Shown here piece by piece: positions 1 to 9,333 of a DNA stretch of 64,000 nucleotides. Numbering within the stretch: the stretch's first letter is position 1; every line of letters starts with the position of its first letter. The notes beneath the pieces are model-generated. The model was not told where the DNA came from. It made no database searches and worked only from the letters and a program-made list of their open reading frames with translations. The DNA comes from Microbaculum marinum (GTDB lineage: Bacteria > Pseudomonadota > Alphaproteobacteria > Rhizobiales > Tepidamorphaceae): assembly GCF_042646165.1 (NCBI RefSeq), contig NZ_JBHRTC010000007.1; one strand, 5' to 3'. The position numbers were made by a program, and so were the translations under genes.

Positions 1-1619
1 CCGGCGACGAGCTGGCCGAGCGAGGCGAGCTTTTCGGCCTGGATCAGGTCCGCCTGGGCCCGCTGCAGGTCTTCCAGGGCTGTGTCGGCGCGCTCCTTGG
101 CCTGGCGCAGGTCCTGTTCGCGCTTGCCGATCTCGGCGACGAAGAAATTCGCCGCGCGCGCCATCTCGCCGAGTTCGTCGGCGCGGTCGGCATCGGCGAT
201 CGGGCCGGCCTGCGGGTCCCTGGCCAGCGCCACCATTCCCTGCTGGACGCGCAGAAGCGGGCGCGTGATCGACCGGGCAACGAAATAGCCGGTGACCGCG
301 CCGAACAGCAGGCCGGCCGCGGCGCCGAATATCAGGATGTTGCCGATCGTCTTGCCGATGAGATCCGCGTCGGCGGTGAACAGGTCGTTGAGGGCGCGGG
401 CGCCGTCGATCATGGTGACCGCGGCCCGGTCCATGTCGGCGATCCGCTCGTTCTGGCGCCGCAGTCCCTCCGTCGCCGTGGCGAGCCCTTCTCGCCACTG
501 GTCGATCGCGTCGATCATCTCGGACTGGATCAGCGGCGAGATCGGCAGCGAGGCGACGATCTGCGGCATCGGCGCGCTTTCGGCGAGGATGGTCGCGGTG
601 GCCTCGGGGTCGCGCTCGCCGAGGGCCACGGTGGTCCGCTGCCCCAGTTCGAGCACCTCGATGGCGACGTTCTGGGCGGCCCTCTCGGTCTCGTTGGCGG
701 CGACCGAATAGCCGACGAGCTGGGCAATCTCTTCATAGAGGGCGCGTTGCTCGGATGTCTTCACCTTGACGATGCGGTCCGACCACTCGGAGATGTGCGA
801 GCCCTCCAGCTCAAGGCGGCTGTCGGCCGCCGCACCGTCTGCGGGCCCGTCGTCCTCGACGATTCCGGTAATGACAGTGTCGTAATCCTGCGCCAGTGTC
901 TGGAGCTCGGCCACGGCGTGCGGGTCGTACTCGGCCAGGATCTCCGACAACCTGGCGGCCGCATTGCGGAACCGGCCGATGTCGAAGCCGAGCTTCAGCC
1001 TGATGTCGTCCCGGGCGTCCGGCGGCGAGATCATCAGCATCGCCGCGCGCAGCTCTGTGGCCGACACCGCAGAGCGCAGTTCTTCGGCTGCGTTGACGAG
1101 GCTTCGAATCCTGCGGAAGGCCGCGTCGCGGTCGCGCAGGGTGGAGATGATATCGGCATTCGAGGCGCGCTGGCGCTCGCGCGCCTCGTCGGTCAGCGCG
1201 ACGAGAAGTGCCGCCCGGGCGACCATCTCCTCGACCAGCCGGTCGTTGCGGACCGTCGCCTCCATGAAATCGGCCATGCTGTCGACATAGCGGGTCAGGG
1301 CTTCGTTGGCGCCCGTCGCCGATTCCCGCAGTTCCGGCGCGCGGGCGACGACGATCAGCTTCTCGATATCGTCGCGCGCGGCGGTGGAATACGTCCGGAA
1401 CCGCTCGGCGAAGGTTTCCCGGTCGGCCGGCGGCGCGTTGACGTACTCGTCGCGCGCGGTCATCGCGACCAGCAGGTTGCGGTAGGTCGACCCGGCGAGC
1501 ACCGCGCCGTCGCGGGCGCGTTCCGCCTCGTTGAGCAGAATCCAGGCGACCGCCGCGATCGCCGCGGCGATCGCGATCGGGATTCCACCCACGAGGAAGA
1601 CGCGATACGTGATCCGCAT
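1..1619 (-). CDS. HAMP-domain sensor histidine kinase, truncated by the window edge
   Basis: The minus frame is open from an ATG at 1619 to base 1, giving at least 539 residues, and its C-terminal end lies outside the window. A first membrane segment (about residues 7-28, VFLVGGIPIAIAAAIAAVAW) precedes a long, mostly helical extracytoplasmic region (about 30-420). A second membrane segment follows (about 425-447), then a HAMP domain starting at ARSITRPL and a coiled coil. The last visible residues, EKLASLGQLVAG, are the usual entry to a HisKA phosphoacceptor helix, so the phosphorylated His would lie just beyond the edge. The large helical sensor region resembles helical-bimodule (HBM-type) ligand domains, an inference from its pattern. 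No response regulator is visible next to it. A methyl-accepting chemotaxis protein is less likely given the HisKA entry motif. Confidence 0.85.
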   Translation of the reverse strand, partial: MRITYRVFLVGGIPIAIAAAIAAVAWILLNEAERARDGAVLAGSTYRNLLVAMTARDEYVNAPPADRETFAERFRTYSTAARDDIEKLIVVARAPELRESATGANEALTRYVDSMADFMEATVRNDRLVEEMVARAALLVALTDEARERQRASNADIISTLRDRDAAFRRIRSLVNAAEELRSAVSATELRAAMLMISPPDARDDIRLKLGFDIGRFRNAAARLSEILAEYDPHAVAELQTLAQDYDTVITGIVEDDGPADGAAADSRLELEGSHISEWSDRIVKVKTSEQRALYEEIAQLVGYSVAANETERAAQNVAIEVLELGQRTTVALGERDPEATATILAESAPMPQIVASLPISPLIQSEMIDAIDQWREGLATATEGLRRQNERIADMDRAAVTMIDGARALNDLFTADADLIGKTIGNILIFGAAAGLLFGAVTGYFVARSITRPLLRVQQGMVALARDPQAGPIADADRADELGEMARAANFFVAEIGKREQDLRQAKERADTALEDLQRAQADLIQAEKLASLGQLVA

Positions 1620-1696
1620 AGCGGGCTTTTTACAGCGCGAGACCGGTTTCCGCCACGAAAAGCAAGAGGCGGTGCGATTTTGCCGGCTGCTGCGGC

Positions 1697-2950
1697 CTAG
1701 ACGCGGCCGGTCAGATGGCGTGCCCGCCGCAGCGCCGGGAAGGCGTAGGCCCAGATGCCCGCCACAGCTATGGTGCCGATGCCGCCGAAGACCACGGCAG
1801 GCACGGCACCGATCAGTGCCGCCGACACGCCGGCGCGGAATTCGCCGAGCTCGTTCGATGCGCCGATGAAGACCATGTTGACCGCGTTGACGCGACCGCG
1901 CACGGCGTCCGGCGTCCACAGCTGGATGAGGGTCTCGCGGATATAGACGGAGACCATGTCGCACGCGCCCATCAGTATCAGTGCGACGATCGACAGCCAG
2001 ACGATGGTCGACAGCCCGAACACCACCGTGAACAGGCCGAAGAAGCCGACGAACACGAACATCAGCAGGCCCGCCTGGTCGCGGATCGGCCGGAAACCGA
2101 GATAGATCGCTACGGTCACCGCGCCGATGCCGGTGCCGCCGCGCAGCAGGCCCAGCCCCCACGGCCCGACGTCGAGGATGTCGCGGGCATAGACCGGCAG
2201 CAGCGCGGTCGCCCCGCCCAGCAGCACCGCGAACAGGTCGAGCGAGATGGCGCCGAGCACCACTTTCTCGTGCCAGACATAGCGGAAGCCTGCGATCAGC
2301 GTCTCCCAGCTGGCCTTCTCGTGAAGCGTCTTCTGGGCCGGGCGGGGGACCCACAGCATGAGCGCCGAGCCGACCACCATCAGCAGGAACGCCGTTGCAT
2401 AGGCGGCTTCCGGCAGAACCCCGTAGAGCAGGCCGCCGGCGACCGGTCCGGTGATCGTGGCGATCTGCCAGCCCGATGAGTTCCAGGCGATCGCGTTGTT
2501 GATGTCCTCGGGGGGAACGATGTTGGCGATGAGGGACTGGGCCGCCGGATTGAAGAACGCCCTGGCGATGCCGAAGCATACCAGGACCGCGAAGATCGGC
2601 CAGACGACGACCAGTCCCGACAGGGTCAGCGCGAAGATGGCGGCGGCGCAGAGACCCTCGGCGAGGAGGCAGATCGACATGATCAGGCGGCGGTTGAAGC
2701 GGTCCGAGACGCTGCCGGTGATCAGCACGAGCAGGAGGGCCGGCGCGAACTGGACGAGGCCGACGAGGCCGAGATCGAACGGGTCACGGGTGATGTCGTA
2801 GACCTGCCACCCGACCGCCACGGAGATGATCTGGGTCGAGAAACCCGACAGCGTGCGGGCGATCCAGTAGAACAGGAACCCCCGATTCCGGAAGGCATTG
2901 CCGGTCTGCGGACCGACGGAGGGGTCAATTGGCGTGGCTGGGTCGGTCAT
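1697..2950 (-). CDS. MFS transporter (EntS-like, MFS_3 type)
   Basis: This predicted 417-residue inner-membrane protein has about twelve hydrophobic segments. The MFS loop signature appears as GSVSDRFNRR between TM2 and TM3. Overall it resembles the MFS_3/enterobactin-exporter (EntS) group, many of which export siderophores or small drugs, but the substrate cannot be read from sequence. I place the start at the ATG at 2950 (MTDPATPID). An in-frame TTG at 3013 would add 21 residues without a convincing ribosome binding site. It stands alone between a sensor kinase and an ABC-F gene, all on the minus strand, with gaps large enough for separate transcription. Confidence 0.85.
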   Translation of the reverse strand: MTDPATPIDPSVGPQTGNAFRNRGFLFYWIARTLSGFSTQIISVAVGWQVYDITRDPFDLGLVGLVQFAPALLLVLITGSVSDRFNRRLIMSICLLAEGLCAAAIFALTLSGLVVVWPIFAVLVCFGIARAFFNPAAQSLIANIVPPEDINNAIAWNSSGWQIATITGPVAGGLLYGVLPEAAYATAFLLMVVGSALMLWVPRPAQKTLHEKASWETLIAGFRYVWHEKVVLGAISLDLFAVLLGGATALLPVYARDILDVGPWGLGLLRGGTGIGAVTVAIYLGFRPIRDQAGLLMFVFVGFFGLFTVVFGLSTIVWLSIVALILMGACDMVSVYIRETLIQLWTPDAVRGRVNAVNMVFIGASNELGEFRAGVSAALIGAVPAVVFGGIGTIAVAGIWAYAFPALRRARHLTGRV

Positions 2951-3124
2951 ACCGGGGATGTTTGAAGAAGGGCCGCCGCAGGTGGGTCCGGCCGGAGCGG
3001 GATCGCTGCTCAATACAGGATCGAGGCACCCCCGTCACGCTGGCGTTTCGGCATGACACCTGCTCACCTGCGCGGCGACGATCCGCCCAACCGCGACGCG
3101 CGGTGTGGGCGCAACAGTTGGGGC

Positions 3125-4939
3125 TCACCCGGTGCCTTCTATTTCCTCGCGCAGCATCTCGAGCTCGAGCCAGGCCTCTTCGGCCCGGGCAAGCTCTTCC
3201 TGTGCCCGGGTCAGCCGCTCGGTCGCCGAGGCGAAGGCGCCCGGATTGCGCGTATACAGGTCCGGGTCAGACAGGGTCTTCTGGTGGCCTGCGATCTCCG
3301 TCTCCAGGGCGGCCATGCGCTTGGGCAGCGTTTCCAGCGCGTGCTTGTCCTTGAAGGTCATGCGGCGCCGGTCGGACGGTGGTCCCCCGGCCGCCGCCGT
3401 GGACTGCTTGCGCGGCTTCCTGTCTGACTTGTCGGATCCGCCGCCGCTACCGCCGCGCCGCTGGGCGAGCATGTCGGAATAGCCGCCCGCATACTCCGTC
3501 CAGGTGCCGTCGCCCTCCGAGGCGATCACCGAGGTGACGGTGCGGTCGAGGAAGTCGCGATCGTGGCTGACAAGGATGACGGTGCCCGAGTAGTCGCCGA
3601 TCAACTCCTGCAGCAGGTCCAGCGTCTCGAGGTCGAGGTCGTTGGTCGGCTCGTCGAGGACGAGCAGGTTCGACGGCCGGGCGAAGGCCAGCGCCAGCAT
3701 CAGCCGGCCGCGCTCGCCGCCGGACAGGGCGCTGACCGGCGAGCGCGCCTGTTCCGGCGTGAACAGGAAGTCCTTCATGTAGCTCATCACGTGGCGCGGC
3801 TTGTCGTCCACCATCACCATGTCGGACCCGCCGCCCGTCAGCGTGGCCCGCAGGCTGGTCTCGGGGTCGAGCCGGGCGCGGCGCTGGTCGAGGCTTGCGA
3901 TCTCCAGATTCATGCCGAGCTTCACCCAGCCTGTGTCCGGATCCAGCTCGCCGGTCAGCATGTTGAGCAGCGTCGTCTTGCCGGCGCCGTTGGGTCCGAT
4001 GATGCCGATCCGGTCGCCGCGCTGGATGCGGACCGAGAATGGCTCGACGACGGTGCGGCCGCCGAACGTCTTGGAGATGTTCTTGGCCTCGATGACGAGC
4101 TTGCCGGAGATGTCGCTCTCGGCCACCGCCATCTTCGCGGTCGGCGGCGCGTGCCGGTGCTCGCGGCGCGAGGTGCGCAGGTCGTGCAGGTTGCCGAGCC
4201 GGCGCTGGTTGCGCTTGCGCCGCGCCGTGACGCCGTAGCGCAGCCAGTCCTCCTCCATGGCGATCTTGCGGTCGAGCTTGTGGAGGTCGCGCTCCTCCTC
4301 CTCGAAGACCTTGTCGCGCCAGGCTTCGAAGGCGCCGAATCCCTGTTCGAGCCGCCGCGTCCGGCCGCGGTCCAGCCAGACGGTCGTCCGCGACAGGTTC
4401 TCCAGGAAGCGGCGGTCGTGGCTGACCAGCACGATCGCCGAACTCGACGACTTCAACGCCGCTTCCAGCCACTCGATGGCGGGCAGGTCGAGATGGTTGG
4501 TCGGTTCGTCGATCAGCAGGATGTCGGGCTCCGGCGCCAGCGCGTGGGCGAGCGCCACGCGCCGCCCCTCGCCGCCGGACAGGCGGGCTGGATCCTCCTC
4601 GCCGGTCAGGCCGAGCGCTTCCAGCAGCACCTGTGCGGCGTGTGGGTCGTCGGTCGGCCCCAGTCCGGATTCGACGAATGCGCGCGTCGTCGCGAAGCCC
4701 GTCAGATCCGGTTCCTGGGCAAGGTATCGCAGGGTCGTGCCCGGCTGCAGGAAGTACCGGCCGCCGTCCGGCTCGATCAGGCCTGCGGCAAGCTTCAGCA
4801 GCGTCGATTTCCCTGAGCCGTTGCGGCCGACGAGGCAGATCCGCTCCCCGGATTCGACGGACAGGTCCGCACCCTCCAGCAGGGCCGTTCCGCCGAAGGT
4901 CAGATGAATGTCCTGAAGAAGCAGTATCGGGGGCGCCAT
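3125..4939 (-). CDS. uup: ABC-F family ATPase, Uup-like
   Basis: This 604-residue soluble protein has two ABC ATPase domains and no membrane segments, the layout of ABC-F translation or DNA-repair-linked ATPases. Domain 1 has Walker A GRNGSGKST (residues 38-46), signature LSGGEGRR and Walker B LLIDEPTNHLD. Domain 2 has GPNGAGKTT, LSGGERGR and LVLDEPTNDLD. A charged linker joins the domains. The C-terminal tail carries the coiled-coil DNA-binding region typical of Uup (about residues 520-604, ending LEMLREEIEGTG), which favours Uup over EttA. I chose the ATG at 4939 because the preceding 12 residues lack domain similarity. The role in ribosome or replication-fork processes is family knowledge, not shown here. 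Confidence 0.88.
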   Translation of the reverse strand: MAPPILLLQDIHLTFGGTALLEGADLSVESGERICLVGRNGSGKSTLLKLAAGLIEPDGGRYFLQPGTTLRYLAQEPDLTGFATTRAFVESGLGPTDDPHAAQVLLEALGLTGEEDPARLSGGEGRRVALAHALAPEPDILLIDEPTNHLDLPAIEWLEAALKSSSSAIVLVSHDRRFLENLSRTTVWLDRGRTRRLEQGFGAFEAWRDKVFEEEERDLHKLDRKIAMEEDWLRYGVTARRKRNQRRLGNLHDLRTSRREHRHAPPTAKMAVAESDISGKLVIEAKNISKTFGGRTVVEPFSVRIQRGDRIGIIGPNGAGKTTLLNMLTGELDPDTGWVKLGMNLEIASLDQRRARLDPETSLRATLTGGGSDMVMVDDKPRHVMSYMKDFLFTPEQARSPVSALSGGERGRLMLALAFARPSNLLVLDEPTNDLDLETLDLLQELIGDYSGTVILVSHDRDFLDRTVTSVIASEGDGTWTEYAGGYSDMLAQRRGGSGGGSDKSDRKPRKQSTAAAGGPPSDRRRMTFKDKHALETLPKRMAALETEIAGHQKTLSDPDLYTRNPGAFASATERLTRAQEELARAEEAWLELEMLREEIEGTG

Positions 4940-5017
4940 CGCCGGGGAGGTAGCCGGTCCCGCGGCGCGCCGCAAGGGGTGCGGCGCAAGGGGTGCGCCG
5001 GGGCGGGAGGTGCCCGC

Positions 5018-5200
5018 CTACTTGTTGAGGATCAGTTTGCCCTGCCGGGTGATGCGCAGGATGTAGCGATCCTGGTTGTGGCGGATCACCAGTTCCCGGG
5101 AGCCCTCGAACAGGTCGCTTGAATCGACTGTCTTCTGTTGTTTGTTCGTTGTGTCCGAATTGGAGGAGGGCGCGGGAATCGGGGTGCGTTCGGACATCAT
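5018..5200 (-). CDS. hemP: Hemin uptake protein HemP
   Basis: This 60-residue protein carries the HemP signature in its C-terminal half: DLFEGSRELVIRHNQDRY, then LRITRQGKLILNK ending at the stop. HemP is a small protein found with haem uptake genes and needed in some species for induction or activity of haem acquisition. Here it stands alone, with no hmu/bhu haem receptor or transporter in the window. The start is MM, so translation may begin at 5200 or 5197. The A/T-rich upstream stretch holds a TGA-N9-TCA palindrome (5282-5296), consistent with iron control. Confidence 0.9.
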   Translation of the reverse strand: MMSERTPIPAPSSNSDTTNKQQKTVDSSDLFEGSRELVIRHNQDRYILRITRQGKLILNK

Positions 5201-5281
5201 TTCGGTACGCGGGTCCTTGTTACCGGTAGCGCCGACGCAAAGGCCCGTTCCGGCATCGTCGGCGCTATTGGATTCTTAACT

Positions 5282-5296
5282 TGACTTTTATAGTCA
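5282..5296 (-). promoter_or_regulatory. Candidate iron-rhodo box (TGA-N9-TCA) upstream of hemP
   Basis: The 15-mer TGACTTTTATAGTCA is an inverted repeat (TGACT...AGTCA) inside an A/T-rich island (about 5270-5310) that contrasts with the GC-rich surroundings. It fits TGA-N9-TCA, the iron-rhodo-box consensus described for RirA-type iron regulators in Rhizobiales and Rhodobacterales. It lies about 80-95 bases upstream of the hemP start, where promoter elements are plausible. Short palindromes also occur by chance, so this is an inference supported by the downstream gene. Confidence 0.5.
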
Positions 5297-5310
5297 TATT
5301 ATCTTACATA

Positions 5311-5787
5311 GCAACAAGCCAAGGGGACGGGCAGCGCTCGGACCCTTGATTTCCGGGGCACCGTCCCCGGGTTCGTTTTCAGCAAGCGGGTGACCGACCG
5401 GTCGCCGTGCCAGCCGCACAAAGTTCGGTCGTGACTTGTAGGCGCGACGCGTTGGGAGGTGCGGAAGGAACGGCGACGCTGTCGTATTGCCGGCGCATCC
5501 GCCGGGGCTTCCGGCAGGGCGGCACGCGAGGGCTGGAAACGAACGAACCGAGTTTGAATACGGGGCCGTTGTCATCACGGCCGTCACCACACGGCAGATC
5601 GCTCCGAGGTCGGGGGATCAGGGTTCGATCGGCCGACGGTATAGATGACAAAGGCATCGTAGACGGCCGTCGGGCCGATGTCGGCAACTCCTTCTCCTCC
5701 TGCCGGCATCACCCGACGGCCTTTTTTGCGGGGGCAGCCACTCACCGCCGCCCGCGGCCGCTCCTGAAAGTCAGGGCCGGCCTTGCC
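5311..5787. other. Intergenic stretch with no recognisable gene
   Basis: This gap of nearly 480 bases separates the hemP promoter from the class V aminotransferase stop. Open frames in it (for example minus 5294-5590) show no domain-like composition. A short GC hairpin (CCGGGG...CCCCGG, 5353-5370) followed on the plus strand by GTTCGTTTT could be a small-RNA or attenuator terminator, but no upstream plus-strand gene is present. I see nothing else in it. Confidence 0.4.
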
Positions 5788-6975
5788 TCACGCGGAAACG
5801 TTCTCGCCCAGATAGTCGACCGCCGCCTGCGTCGCGCCGGCGCCGTGGGGCACCTTCAGTGCCTTCAACGCCATGTCGATCGAACTCAGCATGCCCAGCA
5901 GCATCGGCGCATTCGCATAGCCCATATGCGCTATGCGCAGGGCCTTCCCCTTCAGGTCGCCGATGCCGCCGCCGACCGTGACGTTGCATTTCTCGAGGCA
6001 GTATCGCTGAAGGGCAGCCACGTCCTGGCCGCCGCCGACGAGCACCGCGGTGATCGACTGCGAGCGGGATTCAGGCGCGATGACGTTGAATTCGAAGACG
6101 CCGCCCTCAGCCCAGACCTCCACGGCTGCATGCGTTGCTCCGGCCAGCAGGCGATGCCGGTTCCAGACGCCTTCGAGGCCCTCCTCGAAGATCATTTCCA
6201 TCGCCTTCCTCTGCCCAAACAGCAGGTGCTCCGGCGGCGTACCGCAGTATTTCTGGTAATGCAGCTCGCCCTCGCGGGCGGTCCAGTCCCAGTAGCTGGT
6301 GCGCAGGTCCGCGGTCCGGTGCGCGGCGATGGCGCGCTCGCCGGCGGCGACGAAGCCGAGCCCCGGCGGGGTCATCAGCCCCTTCTGGGACGCGGCGACG
6401 GACACGTCGATCCGCCATTCGTCCATCTCGAACGGCATGCAGGCGAGCGAGGCGATGGTGTCGACCATGAACAGGGCGTCGTGACCGGCCGCGTCGATCG
6501 CGGCCCGGATCGCCGGAATGTCGTTGACGACGCCGGAGGCGGTATCGATCTGGACGACCAGGACCGCCTTGATCCTGCCGCCGGTATCGGCCTTCAGCCG
6601 CGCCTCGACGGCGGCCGGGTCGACGGCGTCACGCCAGGTGCCTTCCAGCGTCTCGATCTCGACGCCGAGGGTGCGCGCCATTTCTCCCCAGTTGTGGGCG
6701 AAGCGGCCGCTTTCGAGCACCAGCACCCGGTCGCCGCGCGACAGCACGTTGGTGACGGCGGCCTCCCAGGCTCCGTGGCCGTTGGCTGCGTATATGTAGG
6801 TACGACCCTTGGTGCGGAAGATGTCGCGCAGACCATCCTGGATGTAGGTCGTGTAGTCGACGAGTTCGCCCGTATAGATCTGGATGGCGGGGCGATGCAT
6901 GGCGCCCAGCACTTCGTCCGGAATGGTGGTGGGGCCCGGGATGCCCAGAATGTCCCGGCCGGTGCGAACCGTCAT
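5788..6975 (-). CDS. Class V aminotransferase, serine/alanine-glyoxylate aminotransferase-like
   Basis: This 395-residue PLP enzyme of aminotransferase fold-type I, class V, begins with the family opening ILGIPGPTTIPDEVL and has the PLP lysine at about K198 in AASQKGLM. The cofactor region MVDTIASLACMPFEMDEW is typical of serine-glyoxylate and alanine-glyoxylate aminotransferases, which transfer an amino group to glyoxylate to form glycine. The organism makes glyoxylate through malyl-CoA lyase (encoded at 55170-56051), so a glyoxylate-consuming role is plausible. Amino-donor specificity cannot be determined here. Purine catabolism enzymes of the same class (PucG-like) are an alternative. It stands alone, next to the pob genes. 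Confidence 0.82.
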   Translation of the reverse strand: MTVRTGRDILGIPGPTTIPDEVLGAMHRPAIQIYTGELVDYTTYIQDGLRDIFRTKGRTYIYAANGHGAWEAAVTNVLSRGDRVLVLESGRFAHNWGEMARTLGVEIETLEGTWRDAVDPAAVEARLKADTGGRIKAVLVVQIDTASGVVNDIPAIRAAIDAAGHDALFMVDTIASLACMPFEMDEWRIDVSVAASQKGLMTPPGLGFVAAGERAIAAHRTADLRTSYWDWTAREGELHYQKYCGTPPEHLLFGQRKAMEMIFEEGLEGVWNRHRLLAGATHAAVEVWAEGGVFEFNVIAPESRSQSITAVLVGGGQDVAALQRYCLEKCNVTVGGGIGDLKGKALRIAHMGYANAPMLLGMLSSIDMALKALKVPHGAGATQAAVDYLGENVSA

Positions 6976-7124
6976 GTCGTCGTTTCCCGTTCAAGAGATG
7001 CGATCAGGGGGCGTCTTCGGTTCGGTGCGCGCGCCGCTCGGGCGACCGGCCGCCGATGAAGTCTCGTTGGAACGCTTATCTCCGGCGACGCGGTGTCGGG
7101 TCAAGCGGCAGCATCGGGCGCCTG

Positions 7125-8033
7125 TCAATCGGCGACCCGCCGCTCGCGCCTGAACGCGCCGGGCGTCCTGCCGGTGCGCCGCTTGAAGACCCTGCTGAAA
7201 TAGGCCGGGTCGGCATAGCCCAGTTCGTAGGCCACCATTTCCGCCGTGGCGGACGTGTAGATCAGGTAGCGCTGCGCCTCCAGCGTCAGCCTGTCGTGCA
7301 GCAGATCCGAGAAGGTCTTGCCGGAAAAGCGCCGGCACAGCCGGTTGAGACGCGCCTGTGTCATCGCCAGCCGCTCCGAATAGGCCGTCACCGGCAGATG
7401 CTCGCGGTAGTGATCCTCGATCAGGCGACAGGCTTCCGCAAACCTGTCGCGCCCTGACGAATGTCCGTCGTCCGGCGCACTCTGCAGGGCGAGCCGCCGG
7501 CGGATAGTCATCAGCAGGGCGTTGAGAAGCCACTCGAACATCGCGTTTCGGCCGTGATCGCGCGCCTGGAACTCGCGCGACATCTGTTCCAGCAGGGTGG
7601 TGGCGAAGGTGACGTCCTCGCCGCCGTCGAAGGCGACGATTCTCGCTTCGGCGAGCAGCGCGTCGAAATGGGCCGGGCCGCTCTGCTGGGCGGCGTCGAG
7701 AAGCAGGCGCTCGGACACGGTCACCACGTAGCCGATCGTCTCGCGGGTGAAGTCGAAGCCGTGGACGACGTCGCCCGGCAGGCAGACCGCGCAGGGAGCG
7801 TGCGCCTCGTGCCGGGCGTCCTCGAGCTGCACGATCGCCGGCCCGTCGATCACGAAGACGACCTGAAACATGCGCCGGTGCAGGTGCGGCGCGATGCGCC
7901 AGCCGTAGAGACTGGATCGGATCTGGATGTCCTCGATATGGACGAATTCCGGATCGTCCTCGCCCGGCTTCTCACCGTAGAGCGCGAAGCGCGAAACCGG
8001 CGTGCCGGAGGCGGGAGGGCGGAACAGGTTCAT
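7125..8033 (-). CDS. pobR: AraC-family regulator, PobR-like activator of pobA
   Basis: This 302-residue regulator has an N-terminal cupin-like effector domain (HLHRRMFQVVFVIDG region) and a C-terminal AraC double helix-turn-helix. The second HTH reads MVAYELGYADPAYFSRVFK, a standard AraC signature. It is transcribed divergently from pobA with 115 bases between the starts, the usual pobR-pobA arrangement in alphaproteobacteria, where the AraC-type PobR activates pobA with 4-hydroxybenzoate as effector. The start is the ATG at 8033 (MNLFRPPASG). Upstream in-frame codons would extend into the shared promoter. The symbol rests on context plus family. Confidence 0.8.
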   Translation of the reverse strand: MNLFRPPASGTPVSRFALYGEKPGEDDPEFVHIEDIQIRSSLYGWRIAPHLHRRMFQVVFVIDGPAIVQLEDARHEAHAPCAVCLPGDVVHGFDFTRETIGYVVTVSERLLLDAAQQSGPAHFDALLAEARIVAFDGGEDVTFATTLLEQMSREFQARDHGRNAMFEWLLNALLMTIRRRLALQSAPDDGHSSGRDRFAEACRLIEDHYREHLPVTAYSERLAMTQARLNRLCRRFSGKTFSDLLHDRLTLEAQRYLIYTSATAEMVAYELGYADPAYFSRVFKRRTGRTPGAFRRERRVAD

Positions 8034-8148
8034 CGCGATCGGCCAGGTTGGTGACCGGAAAGTACCAGCCGTTGGCCGTGTATGTCCATTCATCGGCATC
8101 CTCGCGGCGATAATGTACAGGCTTGTCGTTCACGGGACGCTGGCGGAA

Positions 8149-9318
8149 ATGCGCACGCAGGTCGGGATTATCGGTGGCGGTCCATCCGGTCTTCTGCTCT
8201 CGCAGCTTCTTCATCTCAACGGTATCGAGACGGTCGTGCTGGAGCGGCACAGCCGGGACTATGTGCTCGGCCGGGTGCGTGCCGGCGTTCTCGAGCACGG
8301 CTTTGCGGACCTCGTCCGCGAGGCGGGGGTGGCCGACCGTATGGACGCCGAGGGCCTGGTCCACGACGGCTTCGACATCGCCTATAACGGCGAGCGCCAC
8401 CGCATCGACCTGAAGGGCCTGACCGGCAACACCGTCATCGTCTACGGCCAGACCGAGCTGACGAAGGATCTCTACGAGGCCCGCGACAGGATGGGCGGGA
8501 TCGTCGTGCATGGCGCCGAGGACGTCGCGCCGCACGACGTCGAAACGGACACGCCTTGCCTCACCTATCGGCGCGGCGGCGAGGTCCATCGCGTCGACTG
8601 CGACTTCATCGTCGGGTGCGACGGGTTCCACGGGGTGAGTCGCCAGGCGATCCCCGCCGACAGGCTGCGCGAATATGAAAAGGTCTATCCGATGGGCTGG
8701 TTCGGCCTGCTGTCGGAAACACCGCCCGTCTCCGAGGAACTGATCTACGTCAATCACGAGCGCGGCTTCGCGCTGTGTTCGATGCGTTCCCACACACGAA
8801 GCCGGTATTACGTCCAGTGCGGGGCCGACGAACGCATCGAGCAGTGGTCCGACGACCGTTTCTGGACCGAGCTGGTCTCACGGCTGCCGGAGGATGCGGC
8901 GTCGACGATCGTGACCGGGCCGTCGCTCGAGAAGACCGTGGCGCCGCTGCGCAGCTATGTCGCGGAGCCGATGCGCCACGGCAGCCTGTTTCTCGCCGGA
9001 GATGCCGCACATATCGTACCGCCGACCGGCGCCAAGGGACTGAACAGCGCCGGTTCCGATATCTTCTACCTGTTCCAGGCGCTGCTCGACCATTACCGGA
9101 AGGACGACGACAGCGGCCTGGACCATTACTCGGAGCGGGCCCTGGCGCGGATCTGGAAGGCCGAACGCTTCTCTTGGTGGATGACGCGGCTGCTGCACCA
9201 CTTTCCCGCCGAAGACGACTTCGACCGGCGCATCCAGACGACGGAGCTGGACTATCTGTTCTCTTCCCACGCGGCGCAGGTATCGCTTGCCGAGAACTAC
9301 GTCGGCCTGCCGTACTGA
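8149..9318 (+). CDS. pobA: 4-hydroxybenzoate 3-monooxygenase
   Basis: This 389-residue FAD-dependent aromatic hydroxylase matches p-hydroxybenzoate hydroxylase in length. It has the N-terminal FAD motif GIIGGGPSGLLLSQLL, the substrate-binding stretch TRSRYYVQ and the second FAD block GDAAHIVPPTGAKGLNSAGS. It hydroxylates 4-hydroxybenzoate to protocatechuate with NADPH and O2 and feeds the beta-ketoadipate pathway. No pca genes are in this window. I start at the ATG at 8149 (MRTQVGIIGGG), where the FAD fold begins. The longer frame reaches into the pobR promoter. Confidence 0.95.
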   Translation: MRTQVGIIGGGPSGLLLSQLLHLNGIETVVLERHSRDYVLGRVRAGVLEHGFADLVREAGVADRMDAEGLVHDGFDIAYNGERHRIDLKGLTGNTVIVYGQTELTKDLYEARDRMGGIVVHGAEDVAPHDVETDTPCLTYRRGGEVHRVDCDFIVGCDGFHGVSRQAIPADRLREYEKVYPMGWFGLLSETPPVSEELIYVNHERGFALCSMRSHTRSRYYVQCGADERIEQWSDDRFWTELVSRLPEDAASTIVTGPSLEKTVAPLRSYVAEPMRHGSLFLAGDAAHIVPPTGAKGLNSAGSDIFYLFQALLDHYRKDDDSGLDHYSERALARIWKAERFSWWMTRLLHHFPAEDDFDRRIQTTELDYLFSSHAAQVSLAENYVGLPY

Positions 9319-9333
9319 GCCGGCGACACCGCC

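Noticed and set aside
1697..2950. Enterobactin exporter (entS) gene name
   Set aside because: The similarity is at subfamily level only and no siderophore biosynthesis genes are nearby.
5353..5370. A rho-independent terminator or small RNA between hemP and the aminotransferase
   Set aside because: The stem is only 6 bp and the following T tract is short and interrupted. No plus-strand transcript is evident upstream.
5294..5590. A small minus-strand protein of 98 residues
   Set aside because: It overlaps the hemP promoter palindrome, has no recognisable domain, and no clear ribosome binding site.
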